DNA of 24,781 nt from a virus. The notes under the pieces are model-generated. The model worked only from the letters and a program-made list of their open reading frames with translations. It did no database searches and was not told where the DNA came from. Shown here in pieces: positions 15,631 through 23,124 of the stretch. The DNA lies in the IMG/VR virus record IMGVR_UViG_3300035698_007126, positions 1 through 24,781 of that record. One strand, written 5' to 3'. Every line of letters starts with the position of its first letter. Position 1 is the stretch's first letter. The position numbers and the translations under genes are program-made.

Positions 15631-15642
15631 TACAGGAATTTC

Positions 15643-16677
15643 TTAATAGCGACTGGCGTTCTTATCGGCCTGTGCGTTAAGCTCATTGAGCTTCGCGTGG
15701 TTGATAGAACCGTCTTCATTTAATATGGCTTTGGCGAAGGCTGCTTTTGAGCTAAACGCCCCTTTGCCACTACCGCCAATTGCCGTTGAATTTAATTTGC
15801 CAATACCCTCAGACTTGGCGCGATTCTTCTTGATGGCTTTTAGGTTAATGCCCTCTTTTCGCGCCGGTGCTTTCTTCTGGTATCCGTAATTTTGTGCCGC
15901 TTCATAAATGGTTGCGGCTGAGTTTCGGCCTGACTTCATAGCCATTGCGCCAATACTAATGAGTGACTTCTGTGCGTAATCCTGCGCTTGCCCATCATCC
16001 GCGCCCTGCAACAACGCTTCTCTTTTTTTCACCGCAATAAGGTGCTGCGCCGCGTCGTTAAGGTCGGGATTCTCTCTTGTGTAGGCATCGCGCTCAGCAG
16101 ATAGTTTAGAAATGACATTGGCTGTTTGCGCCTGCGTTTTCACGCCGTCTGTGGTTTGCTTCAGCGCAGCAATATCATCGCGTAACGTCTTCATTTCTCT
16201 TGTGTAATAAACGTGCGTATCGGGATCAACAGGGTCAAGGTCATCTGCGGTAAACTCTTGCTCTGGCTGTTCTCCCTTGTCCATGGCAAGCACCTGCTCC
16301 AGCGCCCGTTTGTATTGGTCACGCTCAGACTCAATGACAATACGCTCATCGCGTTCTTTGCGGTGTTTCTCGCGCTCTTGCTTCAATGCCCCAAAAGGAA
16401 CAACGCGCTTGCCGTTTTCGTCGCGCTCTACTAACTCTACTGCCTCTTCCTCTTCCTCTTCTACAGGCTCTTCCTCTTCTACAGGCTCTTCCTCCTCAAG
16501 CTCCTCTTCAGGGGCTTCCTGCGCTTCACCCTCTTCTTGCTCATCGCCTTGGTCCTCTTCCTCTTCCTCTGCCCCAACCTCTAGCGCATCTTCCGCGCCT
16601 TCTTCATTTTCTTCTGGCGCTTCGTCGCCATCAACCTGACCCATTAAACGCGCAAAATTAGATTCGTCGCCGCTCAT
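15643..16677 (-). CDS. Scaffolding protein
   Basis: 344 residues. The first 85 residues are extremely acidic (long Glu runs with PVEEEEPVEEE-type repeats). A charged coiled-coil follows (about residues 95-130, KQEREKHRKERDERI), then a helical middle and a basic C-terminus (about 258-290, KKAPARKEGINLKAIKKNRA). This acidic-to-coiled-to-basic layout, the gene's place between portal and capsid, and the lack of enzyme motifs are typical of phage scaffolds, whose basic C-terminus binds the capsid shell. The start overlaps the portal stop (ATGA). No protease domain was seen, so this is probably not a fused maturation protease. Confidence 0.8.
   Translation of the reverse strand: MSGDESNFARLMGQVDGDEAPEENEEGAEDALEVGAEEEEEDQGDEQEEGEAQEAPEEELEEEEPVEEEEPVEEEEEEAVELVERDENGKRVVPFGALKQEREKHRKERDERIVIESERDQYKRALEQVLAMDKGEQPEQEFTADDLDPVDPDTHVYYTREMKTLRDDIAALKQTTDGVKTQAQTANVISKLSAERDAYTRENPDLNDAAQHLIAVKKREALLQGADDGQAQDYAQKSLISIGAMAMKSGRNSAATIYEAAQNYGYQKKAPARKEGINLKAIKKNRAKSEGIGKLNSTAIGGSGKGAFSSKAAFAKAILNEDGSINHAKLNELNAQADKNASRY
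16461..16496. repeat. 18-bp tandem duplication in the scaffold gene
   Basis: Two adjacent 18-bp copies (16461-16478 and 16479-16496, one mismatch) start CTACAGGCTCTTCC on the plus strand. They encode a repeated Glu-Glu-Glu-Pro-Val-Glu block in the acidic N-terminus. The in-frame unit and the surrounding TCCTCT-rich tract point to slippage-driven length change of the acidic arm. Confidence 0.7.
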
Positions 16678-18839
16678 ATTGATTCTCCATGATAGTGTTG
16701 TTGACGTTGTTTTTCCGCAAGCTCGCGCTCATTCAGGGCGTGGCGTTTCTTGTCTAAATCCAGACGTGCCGCATCCATCGCGAAGCCTTTGGCGTTTTTC
16801 TCTTCATCGGCTTCTTGTTTTCTGAGCTTCAGATGGTTGTCTGCCACCCTGTCAGCCAGCGCCAATGCGCGGCTTTCATCATCTGCACCGGTGTCCGTCA
16901 TGAACTCGCCGTTCTTGAGTTTTTCAATCTCTTGCAGTGTCAGAATTTTCTCTTTCTCAGCCCGCGCAACAGATAGCTGTGCATTGCCTGTCTTGGCGGC
17001 TGTCTCGGCCTCCACAAGCGCTTGCTCCATAGGGTTGGGCTGTGGCGCTGGCGGCGGTGTTACCGCTTCCTGTGCGCGTTTCTTCTGGTCAACAGTGAAC
17101 GGCGCAAAGTCCAGCGCAAGCGACGCAAGGGCTGGCATTTTCTCAGACATGGCCATGAGCTGCGCAAACATGCGCTCTTTCTCATCAACGGAGGTGGGAG
17201 CCTCACCAACAACCAAGTCATATTCATCAGCAATATCGTCACCGAATAGGCGGAAATAGCGATTTTCCTTATCTTGGTGGTTATAAATTTCACGGCCTTC
17301 GTTATTCTCAGCAAGAATACGTGCGGCATCGATGTAGAGACGGGCTTTCTCAATCATGAACAGGCGGCGCGCATTGGTCAGCCACGCAAGCACCATCATG
17401 CCTTGGCGCACCTTCTGGCGGAATAGGCTGCCAGATTCATCGCCGCTCTCTGCCATACCCATGAAGGCAGGCGTCACACCCTGCGTTTCAGGCAAGGCGC
17501 TGCCAGCAAAGCTCATCATCTCGATCATGCCTTGCGGCATCATGCTTGGAACTTTTGGCTGCACCTTTCCACCCACTAGAGCGCCCTCAGCAAAGACCGT
17601 AACGCCCTTCCCGCGTGATCGTGGATAGCTGTCTATGAATCCCTGCAAATCAGGAACGGCCTTTTCCTCAATATTCACGCCATTCACCACCATATTGTCC
17701 AAGAATCCTTGGAAGGTGCTAAGGCTGGTATTGAGCAAGCGTTGCGGTGACTTCATGGCGCGAGCCACGCCGTAGAACATGCGGTCAACAGGGCTATACT
17801 TGCCGGTCATGAACTTCTGAGAGAAGCCCTTGTCGCTCATGTTTTCTGCTTTTGTTACCAGCGTATCGCCGATAATCTCAGACCGATAATAGCGGTAGCG
17901 TTCCAGCTTGACGCTTTCGCATTCAATGCTGAAGAACTCCATATCCTTCTTGAACTTGCCATAATCGGCAACGCTCATATTCCAAATGAGCTCGTCAATC
18001 TTCACGCTATAAAGATTGTCCACCCCGCCCGCATAATTCAGAAACAGAGGGTTGTCCCTCTGATGCTCAAGTAAGCGCAGAAGCGGATTCTTCACCCTGT
18101 AGAATGACTCCAACTCACGCCACTGAAACAGAACAGCAACCTCTAAATCAGCCTCACAATCTGTGGTAAAATCAAAGAACTCGCTAAAGCGCGCCGCTGT
18201 CATCCCAGAGCTAGAAGCCCCTAATGCAGCAGGCTTTCCGCCCTTCGCCTTAATGCGCTTTTCTGCCACATCCCTACGAATCAGCTTTATGTGCCAGCAG
18301 AACTCTGCGTTCTCTAAATTCTTTTCTCTCGAATTCACGTCCCAACCACAAAAGCCAGGGAAGATGCGCGTCTCTTTCATATTGCCATCGTGCGGCGCTT
18401 CTGTGTAATCAAGCTCAAAGTCCACCGATCCAACGCCGCAAATAGCAACGTCACGCGTCATTTCTTCTTCGTGAAATTCTGCGTTATTGTCGTGATCGAA
18501 ATACTTCGCCACCGCGTCCATGCGGTCGGAGCGCTCTTCTTGCTGCTCATCCGCTATGACACGCGCAGAATAATCTACACGGCTTGCATTCTGTGACAGG
18601 AAACCAACAATCGAATCAATGACGGGTGATGTTTTATTGATCGAAAAGATAGGCATTCCGTCATGCTTGTGACGGTCATACGTCTCTTTATCCCACTGCC
18701 CGCCGCCATTATAAGCGCCATCAACCAGTGCATAATTCTCGAACACCTCGTAGGCCATCCAGTTTCGTATGCACTCAGAATCATAGAACTCGGACATGGC
18801 GGATTGCACCATCTGTACGACTTCCGAATCTTTAAGCAT
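16674..18839 (-). CDS. Portal protein, P22-like
   Basis: 721 residues, close to the P22 portal length. Near residues 61-85 it has GMPIFSINKTSPVIDSIVGF followed by LSQNAS, matching the 'g.P...iN.i.p.v....G...qN' start of P22-type portals; then VDYSARVI and a DRMDAVAKYF helix. The region about 430-470 (QGMIEMMSFAGSALPETQGV) and the C-terminal long coiled helix (residues about 610-715) fit the wing/stem and barrel parts of that family. Twelve copies would form the DNA channel at one capsid vertex. It starts directly after the terminase stop with no visible ribosome site, so translation is probably coupled. Confidence 0.88.
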   Translation of the reverse strand: MLKDSEVVQMVQSAMSEFYDSECIRNWMAYEVFENYALVDGAYNGGGQWDKETYDRHKHDGMPIFSINKTSPVIDSIVGFLSQNASRVDYSARVIADEQQEERSDRMDAVAKYFDHDNNAEFHEEEMTRDVAICGVGSVDFELDYTEAPHDGNMKETRIFPGFCGWDVNSREKNLENAEFCWHIKLIRRDVAEKRIKAKGGKPAALGASSSGMTAARFSEFFDFTTDCEADLEVAVLFQWRELESFYRVKNPLLRLLEHQRDNPLFLNYAGGVDNLYSVKIDELIWNMSVADYGKFKKDMEFFSIECESVKLERYRYYRSEIIGDTLVTKAENMSDKGFSQKFMTGKYSPVDRMFYGVARAMKSPQRLLNTSLSTFQGFLDNMVVNGVNIEEKAVPDLQGFIDSYPRSRGKGVTVFAEGALVGGKVQPKVPSMMPQGMIEMMSFAGSALPETQGVTPAFMGMAESGDESGSLFRQKVRQGMMVLAWLTNARRLFMIEKARLYIDAARILAENNEGREIYNHQDKENRYFRLFGDDIADEYDLVVGEAPTSVDEKERMFAQLMAMSEKMPALASLALDFAPFTVDQKKRAQEAVTPPPAPQPNPMEQALVEAETAAKTGNAQLSVARAEKEKILTLQEIEKLKNGEFMTDTGADDESRALALADRVADNHLKLRKQEADEEKNAKGFAMDAARLDLDKKRHALNERELAEKQRQQHYHGESI

Positions 18840-20351
18840 TTAAAAATATAACTCGCTGTAATTGATTTGATTGCTGCCAATAGGCACATCGGCAAATGTC
18901 AGAACAAACGCATCCGCTCTATCCGGCGAGCGGTTGAAATCCGTCTTGTATTCTTTCTTGTCCTGCATCAGCAGAAGCCCGTCTTTGTAACGATATTTCA
19001 AAGACCCTAGCTGCGCCTTTAGCTCTGGATCATTCGGTAAAGAGACTGGCATATCTTCAAGGTAATCTCTGGCATCTCGCCACATCTTGGCGCGCTTATT
19101 GTAATTCCGCCCGTCACTCAACCGTGCGCCGGTGTGAACGCCATGCACGGCATGCGCATAGCGCCCTAGATTAAGATGGTCGTAGCAAGAAACGCCTGGG
19201 CCATCTAATTCAATAATTATCGCTTCAATGGCTTCAACGCCATCATCGCCGCAAAGCTTGTCGCACTCCGCTTCAACGATAGATGCAAGCTGGTCGCCGC
19301 TCTTCTTCCTGAATGCTTCTTGCCATAAATTCAATCGCGCCTTGCGCATATGAATGATGCTCTCATCATTTCCCATATGCGCCGCATCAATACCAATACG
19401 CCATCGCCCAACCGCCTCAATATCAGCAGGGCCTATAAGTTGTGCGGCCTGTATAGACTCGCCACTTATCCACGCATCTGAAACAGACGCGTTATAATTA
19501 ATATCAATCTCTTGCGCAACGATGACGGGATCAAGCTGCGCTTTCTGCTTTTGATACCATTGCTCATCTTTGCGCGGGTCTTTTGTCCAGTGAAACGTAA
19601 ATACCGGAACCTTGCCGCTATGCCGCTTGCGATAGAATGGGTTTCCGTTACCATTCACCGTGCTTACATCAATTTTACAATTAGACGTTTGCGATAGCGC
19701 GGAATCAATCGCATCTGGCTTTTCGTAGAAAGCAGACTCATCCTTGAAATAGATAGAAGCCCGATTCCCTCGCCCGATATTGCTACCGGCCTCACCAACA
19801 ATAACAGCGCCGTTCTCAGGATTAATCACACGCATATGCGGCGCATGCTTACTCTCAAGATACCCTTTCGGCCTGAACTCAGTAGGCAGCATCTCTATGA
19901 ATTGACGTATCTTCCAAAATAAACTCTTGGGATCGCCAATCTTATCGACATATTCTTCCTTCCGGCTTCCGAATCCTATCACCGTCCCAGGGTAGTAAAG
20001 CCACATCCAAACAGCAATCGCCACACAGAGCCAAGAAACACCCATATCTCGTGACTTTTCAGCAAGGCCATCTTCACGCTTACGCCAGCGTTCATACACC
20101 CAATTGACGAACTCTTCCTGATGCTCGAACAGCAGAAAAGGAACCGTGGTCGCGATACCCACCTCGGCATTTCGCGGATCAACAGTCATTCCCCAATCGG
20201 TGATGAAAGCAACTGGATTCTCTTTGTAATATTCTTTCAAGCCAGACAGGATTGACCTGTCTTTTCTGATGGTCAGTAGGTGCTTCTGTCTCTTCTCGTA
20301 AACGGCGGTATAATCTGGGTTGCGGAAATCAAACCCATCAGTCAGAGCCAT
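18840..20351 (-). CDS. terL: Terminase large subunit (ATPase and nuclease)
   Basis: 503 residues from ATG 20351 (MALTDGFDF). An ATG eight codons earlier (20375) has no ribosome site, while GGA precedes 20351. ATPase: a variant Walker A KSRDMGVSW (about residues 99-107) and Walker B ASIYFKDESAF (D204, E205). Nuclease: IGIDAAHMGND (D322), IIIELDGPG (D383) and SPDRADAF (D480), the three acidic positions of the RNase-H-like fold. Length and order are normal for a phage packaging motor. It cuts and pumps DNA into the prohead through the portal encoded next. The Walker A lacks the usual GK[ST], as in other terminases with this deviant loop. Confidence 0.93.
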   Translation of the reverse strand: MALTDGFDFRNPDYTAVYEKRQKHLLTIRKDRSILSGLKEYYKENPVAFITDWGMTVDPRNAEVGIATTVPFLLFEHQEEFVNWVYERWRKREDGLAEKSRDMGVSWLCVAIAVWMWLYYPGTVIGFGSRKEEYVDKIGDPKSLFWKIRQFIEMLPTEFRPKGYLESKHAPHMRVINPENGAVIVGEAGSNIGRGNRASIYFKDESAFYEKPDAIDSALSQTSNCKIDVSTVNGNGNPFYRKRHSGKVPVFTFHWTKDPRKDEQWYQKQKAQLDPVIVAQEIDINYNASVSDAWISGESIQAAQLIGPADIEAVGRWRIGIDAAHMGNDESIIHMRKARLNLWQEAFRKKSGDQLASIVEAECDKLCGDDGVEAIEAIIIELDGPGVSCYDHLNLGRYAHAVHGVHTGARLSDGRNYNKRAKMWRDARDYLEDMPVSLPNDPELKAQLGSLKYRYKDGLLLMQDKKEYKTDFNRSPDRADAFVLTFADVPIGSNQINYSELYF

Positions 20352-20808
20352 TGAGCATCCGTAAATACGCTTCATCAGGTGTAAGCGTCACCGTTGAATG
20401 CGTCTCGATAGGGCTGTCCTTATCGCCTTTCAGTGTCGTCTCGCTCTTATCGCCGTAGCGAGTGCCAAATAGCTTGCCAGCCTTCCAGCGCCTATGCTTT
20501 GCGATATTCTCAGCAGCCGTGACAGCATGCGGCGGAATTTCACCATCAAGTGAACGACTAAGTATATCATCCTGAATTTGCTCTATTTCACCAAGCTGAT
20601 ATTCAACGCCACTCTCTCTCGCGTGTTGGCATTGTATCGCAAAATCAGCATCTTTTATCCAGCCGTTGCGCATTTCGTAGCATGGCAGACCATCAACCTC
20701 GGCAAGCTGTCGCTCGGTTTTTCCTAGAGCAAGCAGACGCAGATAAAGCTCTTTTGCCGCTTCCTGCCTCTCTTCCGTCCACTCTACTGGCCTGCCTTTC
20801 TTGGCCAT
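20338..20808 (-). CDS. terS: Terminase small subunit
   Basis: 156 residues, starting MAKKGRPVEW. An HTH-like segment (ERQLAEVDGLPCYEMRNGWI, about residues 32-51) is followed by helices with QIQDDILSRS and AAENIAKHRRWKAGKLFGTRYGDK, the typical oligomerisation and C-terminal pattern of phage small terminases that use 'rw.a..l.p..YGdk'. It binds DNA at the packaging start site and loads the large subunit. The gene lies directly upstream of terL and overlaps its start by 14 bp; a TGAGA site precedes its own ATG. Confidence 0.88.
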   Translation of the reverse strand: MAKKGRPVEWTEERQEAAKELYLRLLALGKTERQLAEVDGLPCYEMRNGWIKDADFAIQCQHARESGVEYQLGEIEQIQDDILSRSLDGEIPPHAVTAAENIAKHRRWKAGKLFGTRYGDKSETTLKGDKDSPIETHSTVTLTPDEAYLRMLNGSD

Positions 20809-20817
20809 AATCTCAGC

Positions 20818-21261
20818 CTAAAAGTTCCGCATGACAGAATGCTCATTAAAGCCACGCGAAATCAGCAAGCCGCGAATAGACACTTGCCGTGTGCGTTCAT
20901 TAATATCAAACTTTTGCCCTTTAAACTCGACACAAAGAATGTTATCAAACTCAGCGCTGCGCGTTACAATCGCGCCATGCGATGTCATGAATTTCCGTAG
21001 ATTGCTTGCGTCAACTGATGGCGGCGCAACTAGAATCTCTGGCTCTTTTTCTTCTTCAAGTTCTTTAGCCGCGTCATCCGGTTTTGCAATATTCGGCACG
21101 AGCGTTTCCATAAACAGCTTAACAAGCTTAGGTTCATTCACTTTGCCATCTTTGAGCTTTGCGAAAAGGCCGTTAAAATTAACCACTTTCGGATTGCCGT
21201 CTTTTGTGAGTTGGTGAAGGCGCAAGTCAAACACTTCGCCGGATTTATCCGATGGCAACAT
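20818..21261 (-). CDS. Hypothetical first gene of the late operon, 147 aa
   Basis: Starts at ATG 21261, six bases after AGGAGA. Another ATG two codons earlier abuts the ribosome site, and an apparent longer frame runs through the terminator hairpin, so both are rejected. The N-terminal half is basic (KDGNPKVVNFNGLFAKLKDG), the middle is an acidic Glu run (about residues 66-72), and the C-terminal half is beta/alpha (FDNILCVEFKGQKFDI; GLLISRGFNEHSV). It has no signal or membrane segment. It is the first gene after the promoter-terminator leader, directly before the small terminase; a regulatory or packaging accessory role is possible but not shown. Confidence 0.7.
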   Translation of the reverse strand: MLPSDKSGEVFDLRLHQLTKDGNPKVVNFNGLFAKLKDGKVNEPKLVKLFMETLVPNIAKPDDAAKELEEEKEPEILVAPPSVDASNLRKFMTSHGAIVTRSAEFDNILCVEFKGQKFDINERTRQVSIRGLLISRGFNEHSVMRNF

Positions 21262-21291
21262 AACCATTCTCCTGATTGAATTTTTGGCAAT

Positions 21292-21325
21292 AAAAAACCC
21301 CGCACGGCGCGAACCGGAACGGGGT
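21292..21325 (-). terminator. Intrinsic terminator hairpin in the late-operon leader
   Basis: In the minus-strand transcript an ACCCCG arm (21320-21325) pairs with CGGGGT (21297-21302). An inner three-base CCG/CGG stem (21314-21316/21305-21307) lies inside, and a run of six T (21292-21297) follows at once. This is a textbook rho-independent terminator for leftward transcription. It lies after the candidate promoter at 21.37-21.40 kb and before the first late gene. Confidence 0.75.
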
Positions 21326-21366
21326 ATTATCAACATGTAGCGTATAGAACGCCTATTATGTTTCTA

Positions 21367-21395
21367 TATATAGCATATTTTGTTAAAACTGTTAA
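21367..21395 (-). promoter_or_regulatory. Candidate sigma70-type promoter for the late operon
   Basis: The minus strand reads TTAACA (21395-21390), 17 bp, then TATATA (21372-21367), in an AT-rich region. The -35 matches TTGACA at five of six positions and the -10 matches TATAAT at four. A second TTAACA lies nine bases further (21386-21381), which may be an operator-like repeat. Transcription would start near 21360, about 35 bases before the terminator hairpin. No other promoter fits between the hairpin and the gene. Confidence 0.55.
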
Positions 21396-21412
21396 GGGGG
21401 ATGTTTCTATCG

Positions 21413-21712
21413 CTATTCATCGAACAAACCAGCCATCATCTCTGATGCCTCAGAAAGAGCGCGTTTTCTCGCATTAACGCCATCGGGAATCTCTATATTG
21501 CACTCGATAAACACACCCCATGCGCCATCATGAACGCGCTTTCCCATGCTTCTTAAGTATTTTACACACTCCGGAATGGCTGGAATTGTTATTCTATACC
21601 CCTGAAAGTACATAAAATAACCGCCACCCTTTCTTTCTGAAAACAATGAATAGGAATCAATGCTATTCATCACTATTCGCCTCTCAGCATCCGGCAACTC
21701 AACCAACACCAT
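21413..21712 (-). CDS. Hypothetical protein at the end of the right-hand operon, 99 aa
   Basis: Starts at ATG 21712 after AAAGGGG, overlapping the preceding gene by 14 bp; ATG 21670, with GAGAGG nine bases upstream, is an alternative. The product has a central beta-rich part (GGGYFMYFQGYRITIPAIPE) followed by AWGVFIECNIEIPDG and an acidic helical C-terminus. No family is recognised. The gene is the last of the right-hand cluster; the promoter for the late operon begins 18 bases after its stop. Confidence 0.65.
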   Translation of the reverse strand: MVLVELPDAERRIVMNSIDSYSLFSERKGGGYFMYFQGYRITIPAIPECVKYLRSMGKRVHDGAWGVFIECNIEIPDGVNARKRALSEASEMMAGLFDE

Positions 21713-22139
21713 CACATACCCCTTTCGGCATTTCAACCGTTTCAGCAAGATACACCAACGCTTCCAGATAGCGGTTTCGCGCAGTGCCATAAGAGCCGCC
21801 TGTGAGATAGGCAATCTTACGAAATGACATACCACACGCTTTTGACATTAACAGGCTTGTGTGCAGCCCGTGTGTGCGCGGAAAGCGCTTTGGCATCAAA
21901 TCCATCATCCAATCAATCGCCACCATGTTGGCAATGTCACAATCTTTCCGTGTTGGCTGGAATTTAGCGACAGCGTCACTCCAACCATAAGCATCCATGA
22001 ACGCCCTATGCACTTCCGGCCAGTTAGAGCCTTTGGTGCTTGGTAAAACCGATGGATCACAGCCTATCGTCTTCATGGCGATTTCAAGGCAAGACTCCAC
22101 ATACTCTATACGCTCTTTAAGCGTTTTCAGTTTTATCAT
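21699..22139 (-). CDS. HTH-type phage protein, possible DUF6362-like regulator
   Basis: 146 residues from ATG 22139, with AAGGAG six bases upstream. The C-terminal half has NMVAIDWMMDLMPKRFPRTH, then SLLMSKACGMSFRKIAYLTG and GSYGTARNRYLEALVYLAE: an HTH of the 'a..g.s.r.Ia...g.s..t...r...al..i' type. It resembles, from memory, the DUF6362 phage proteins with a W-phi..lMP HTH core. A DNA-binding regulator of the operon, or of the late promoter 0.3 kb away, is a reasonable inference. A 68-bp gap (22140-22207) before it has no clear promoter. Confidence 0.6.
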   Translation of the reverse strand: MIKLKTLKERIEYVESCLEIAMKTIGCDPSVLPSTKGSNWPEVHRAFMDAYGWSDAVAKFQPTRKDCDIANMVAIDWMMDLMPKRFPRTHGLHTSLLMSKACGMSFRKIAYLTGGSYGTARNRYLEALVYLAETVEMPKGVCDGVG

Positions 22140-22207
22140 AGGCGGCTCCTTAGGTTGTGAAAGCGATAGAACTGGAAATTTGATGAATATGCCTGCTCGC
22201 GTGATAT

Positions 22208-22558
22208 TTACGGCGATATTTTACGGCGCTTCCTCTGCTTTGCCCTTGCACGATTCTTGTAATTACTAACCAAGCCCCCATCCCTACAGCCTAGCTGCCA
22301 CTGCACATACTCACTCATGCCATGCCGGAATTTCTTCACCACGTCCTCCATAGGAACGCCAGCATTCAAGCATACCTCCATCAGGTCTCTGGATGGCCTT
22401 GATAACCAAAACAGCGCCTTGTTGCGTTCCGCATTGCTTGCATCACTAATCCCCGCCGCATCATCCATCGCCTGAATTAGCACCCGCTGCCAAAGAGACT
22501 GATACGCATCTGCATCGCTTGCGAACGTCTCTGCGATTGGCGGGTTTTGCAGGTTCAT
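22208..22558 (-). CDS. Conserved phage-type helical protein, 116 aa
   Basis: Starts at ATG 22558 in ATGA overlap with the upstream stop, with AGGGAGAGGG before it; a longer upstream frame is ignored. The core AYQSLWQRVLIQAMDDAAG, then ALFWLSRPSRDLMEVCLNAG, matches a widespread phage pattern 'lW..VL.qAi.Da.....a..Wl.s.d...vC.laG.....v' of unknown function. The C-terminus is strongly basic (NRARAKQRKRRK), suggesting nucleic-acid contact (inference). Its fixed place in replication/regulation operons is the main context. Confidence 0.7.
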   Translation of the reverse strand: MNLQNPPIAETFASDADAYQSLWQRVLIQAMDDAAGISDASNAERNKALFWLSRPSRDLMEVCLNAGVPMEDVVKKFRHGMSEYVQWQLGCRDGGLVSNYKNRARAKQRKRRKISP

Positions 22559-23124
22559 TGCGCCCTCTCCCTCTCTAAACACCACCAGCCATTACCTATG
22601 CGAAGGTTTTCTTCAACGGCTCGTAGATATTTGGCTTCATGAACCGAAACGCGCATTGCTTGCAGGGTGCGGATGCGCTCAATTGGCGGGTCTTTCTCGC
22701 CAAGCATGCAATGGCTCCATATATCGGCAATCACGTCATTGCTTTCGAGTGAATTGAACGGCACAACCATTGTTGCCCTATCGCGCAATGCATCTATTCT
22801 CTTGCTGTCTCGGATAACAGGGTAATTCTGGAAACCAAACGCATCGCTAAGGCTCCTATCCACATCAGTGGCGCTCCGGTCTATCAGCACAAGCGGCGCG
22901 TCTGGAAAGTCCTCTGTGAGAACTTCTGGAACATGAATCAGAGCGCTACTGCTATCGCCAACATATCGGGCAGGGTTGTCATGAAGAAGCTGGGTGTATC
23001 TTTCTCTGGAAGAAACATTCTGTACGGCATCGTGATAGCAAAAGCTTTCGCCACTGCTGAATAAGACAGAAAACCATGCGGTGCGGGATCGCGGTAGACC
23101 GGCGATGAAAAACTGCTTACTCAT
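22555..23124 (-). CDS. Sulfotransferase-like P-loop protein
   Basis: 189 residues from ATG 23124 (ATGA overlap with the upstream stop, AGGAGG seven bases before). Residues 5-17 read FFIAGLPRSRTAW, the PAPS-binding 'GxPRSGT' loop of sulfotransferases with Arg for Gly. Residues 54-60 (YVGDSSS) and 79-91 (VLIDRSATDVDRS) match the following strand and the 3'-phosphate-binding Arg...Ser motif. The product is shorter than cellular sulfotransferases (250-300 aa). It may move sulfate to an unknown acceptor, or be a nucleotide-binding protein that has lost activity. Similar genes occur in other phages, as I recall, but their role is not known to me. It lies among replication and regulatory genes, not among the capsid genes. 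Confidence 0.72.
   Translation of the reverse strand: MSKQFFIAGLPRSRTAWFSVLFSSGESFCYHDAVQNVSSRERYTQLLHDNPARYVGDSSSALIHVPEVLTEDFPDAPLVLIDRSATDVDRSLSDAFGFQNYPVIRDSKRIDALRDRATMVVPFNSLESNDVIADIWSHCMLGEKDPPIERIRTLQAMRVSVHEAKYLRAVEENLRIGNGWWCLERERAQ

Noticed and set aside
16277-16661. Long plus-strand frames rich in Ser or Leu/Pro opposite the scaffold gene
   Set aside because: They are antisense to the Glu-rich scaffold; the biased composition of one strand explains the open frames, and no ribosome sites precede them.
21262-21336. N-terminal extension of the first late gene to 172 residues
   Set aside because: It would translate through the terminator hairpin and T-run, and a strong ribosome site sits six bases before ATG 21261.
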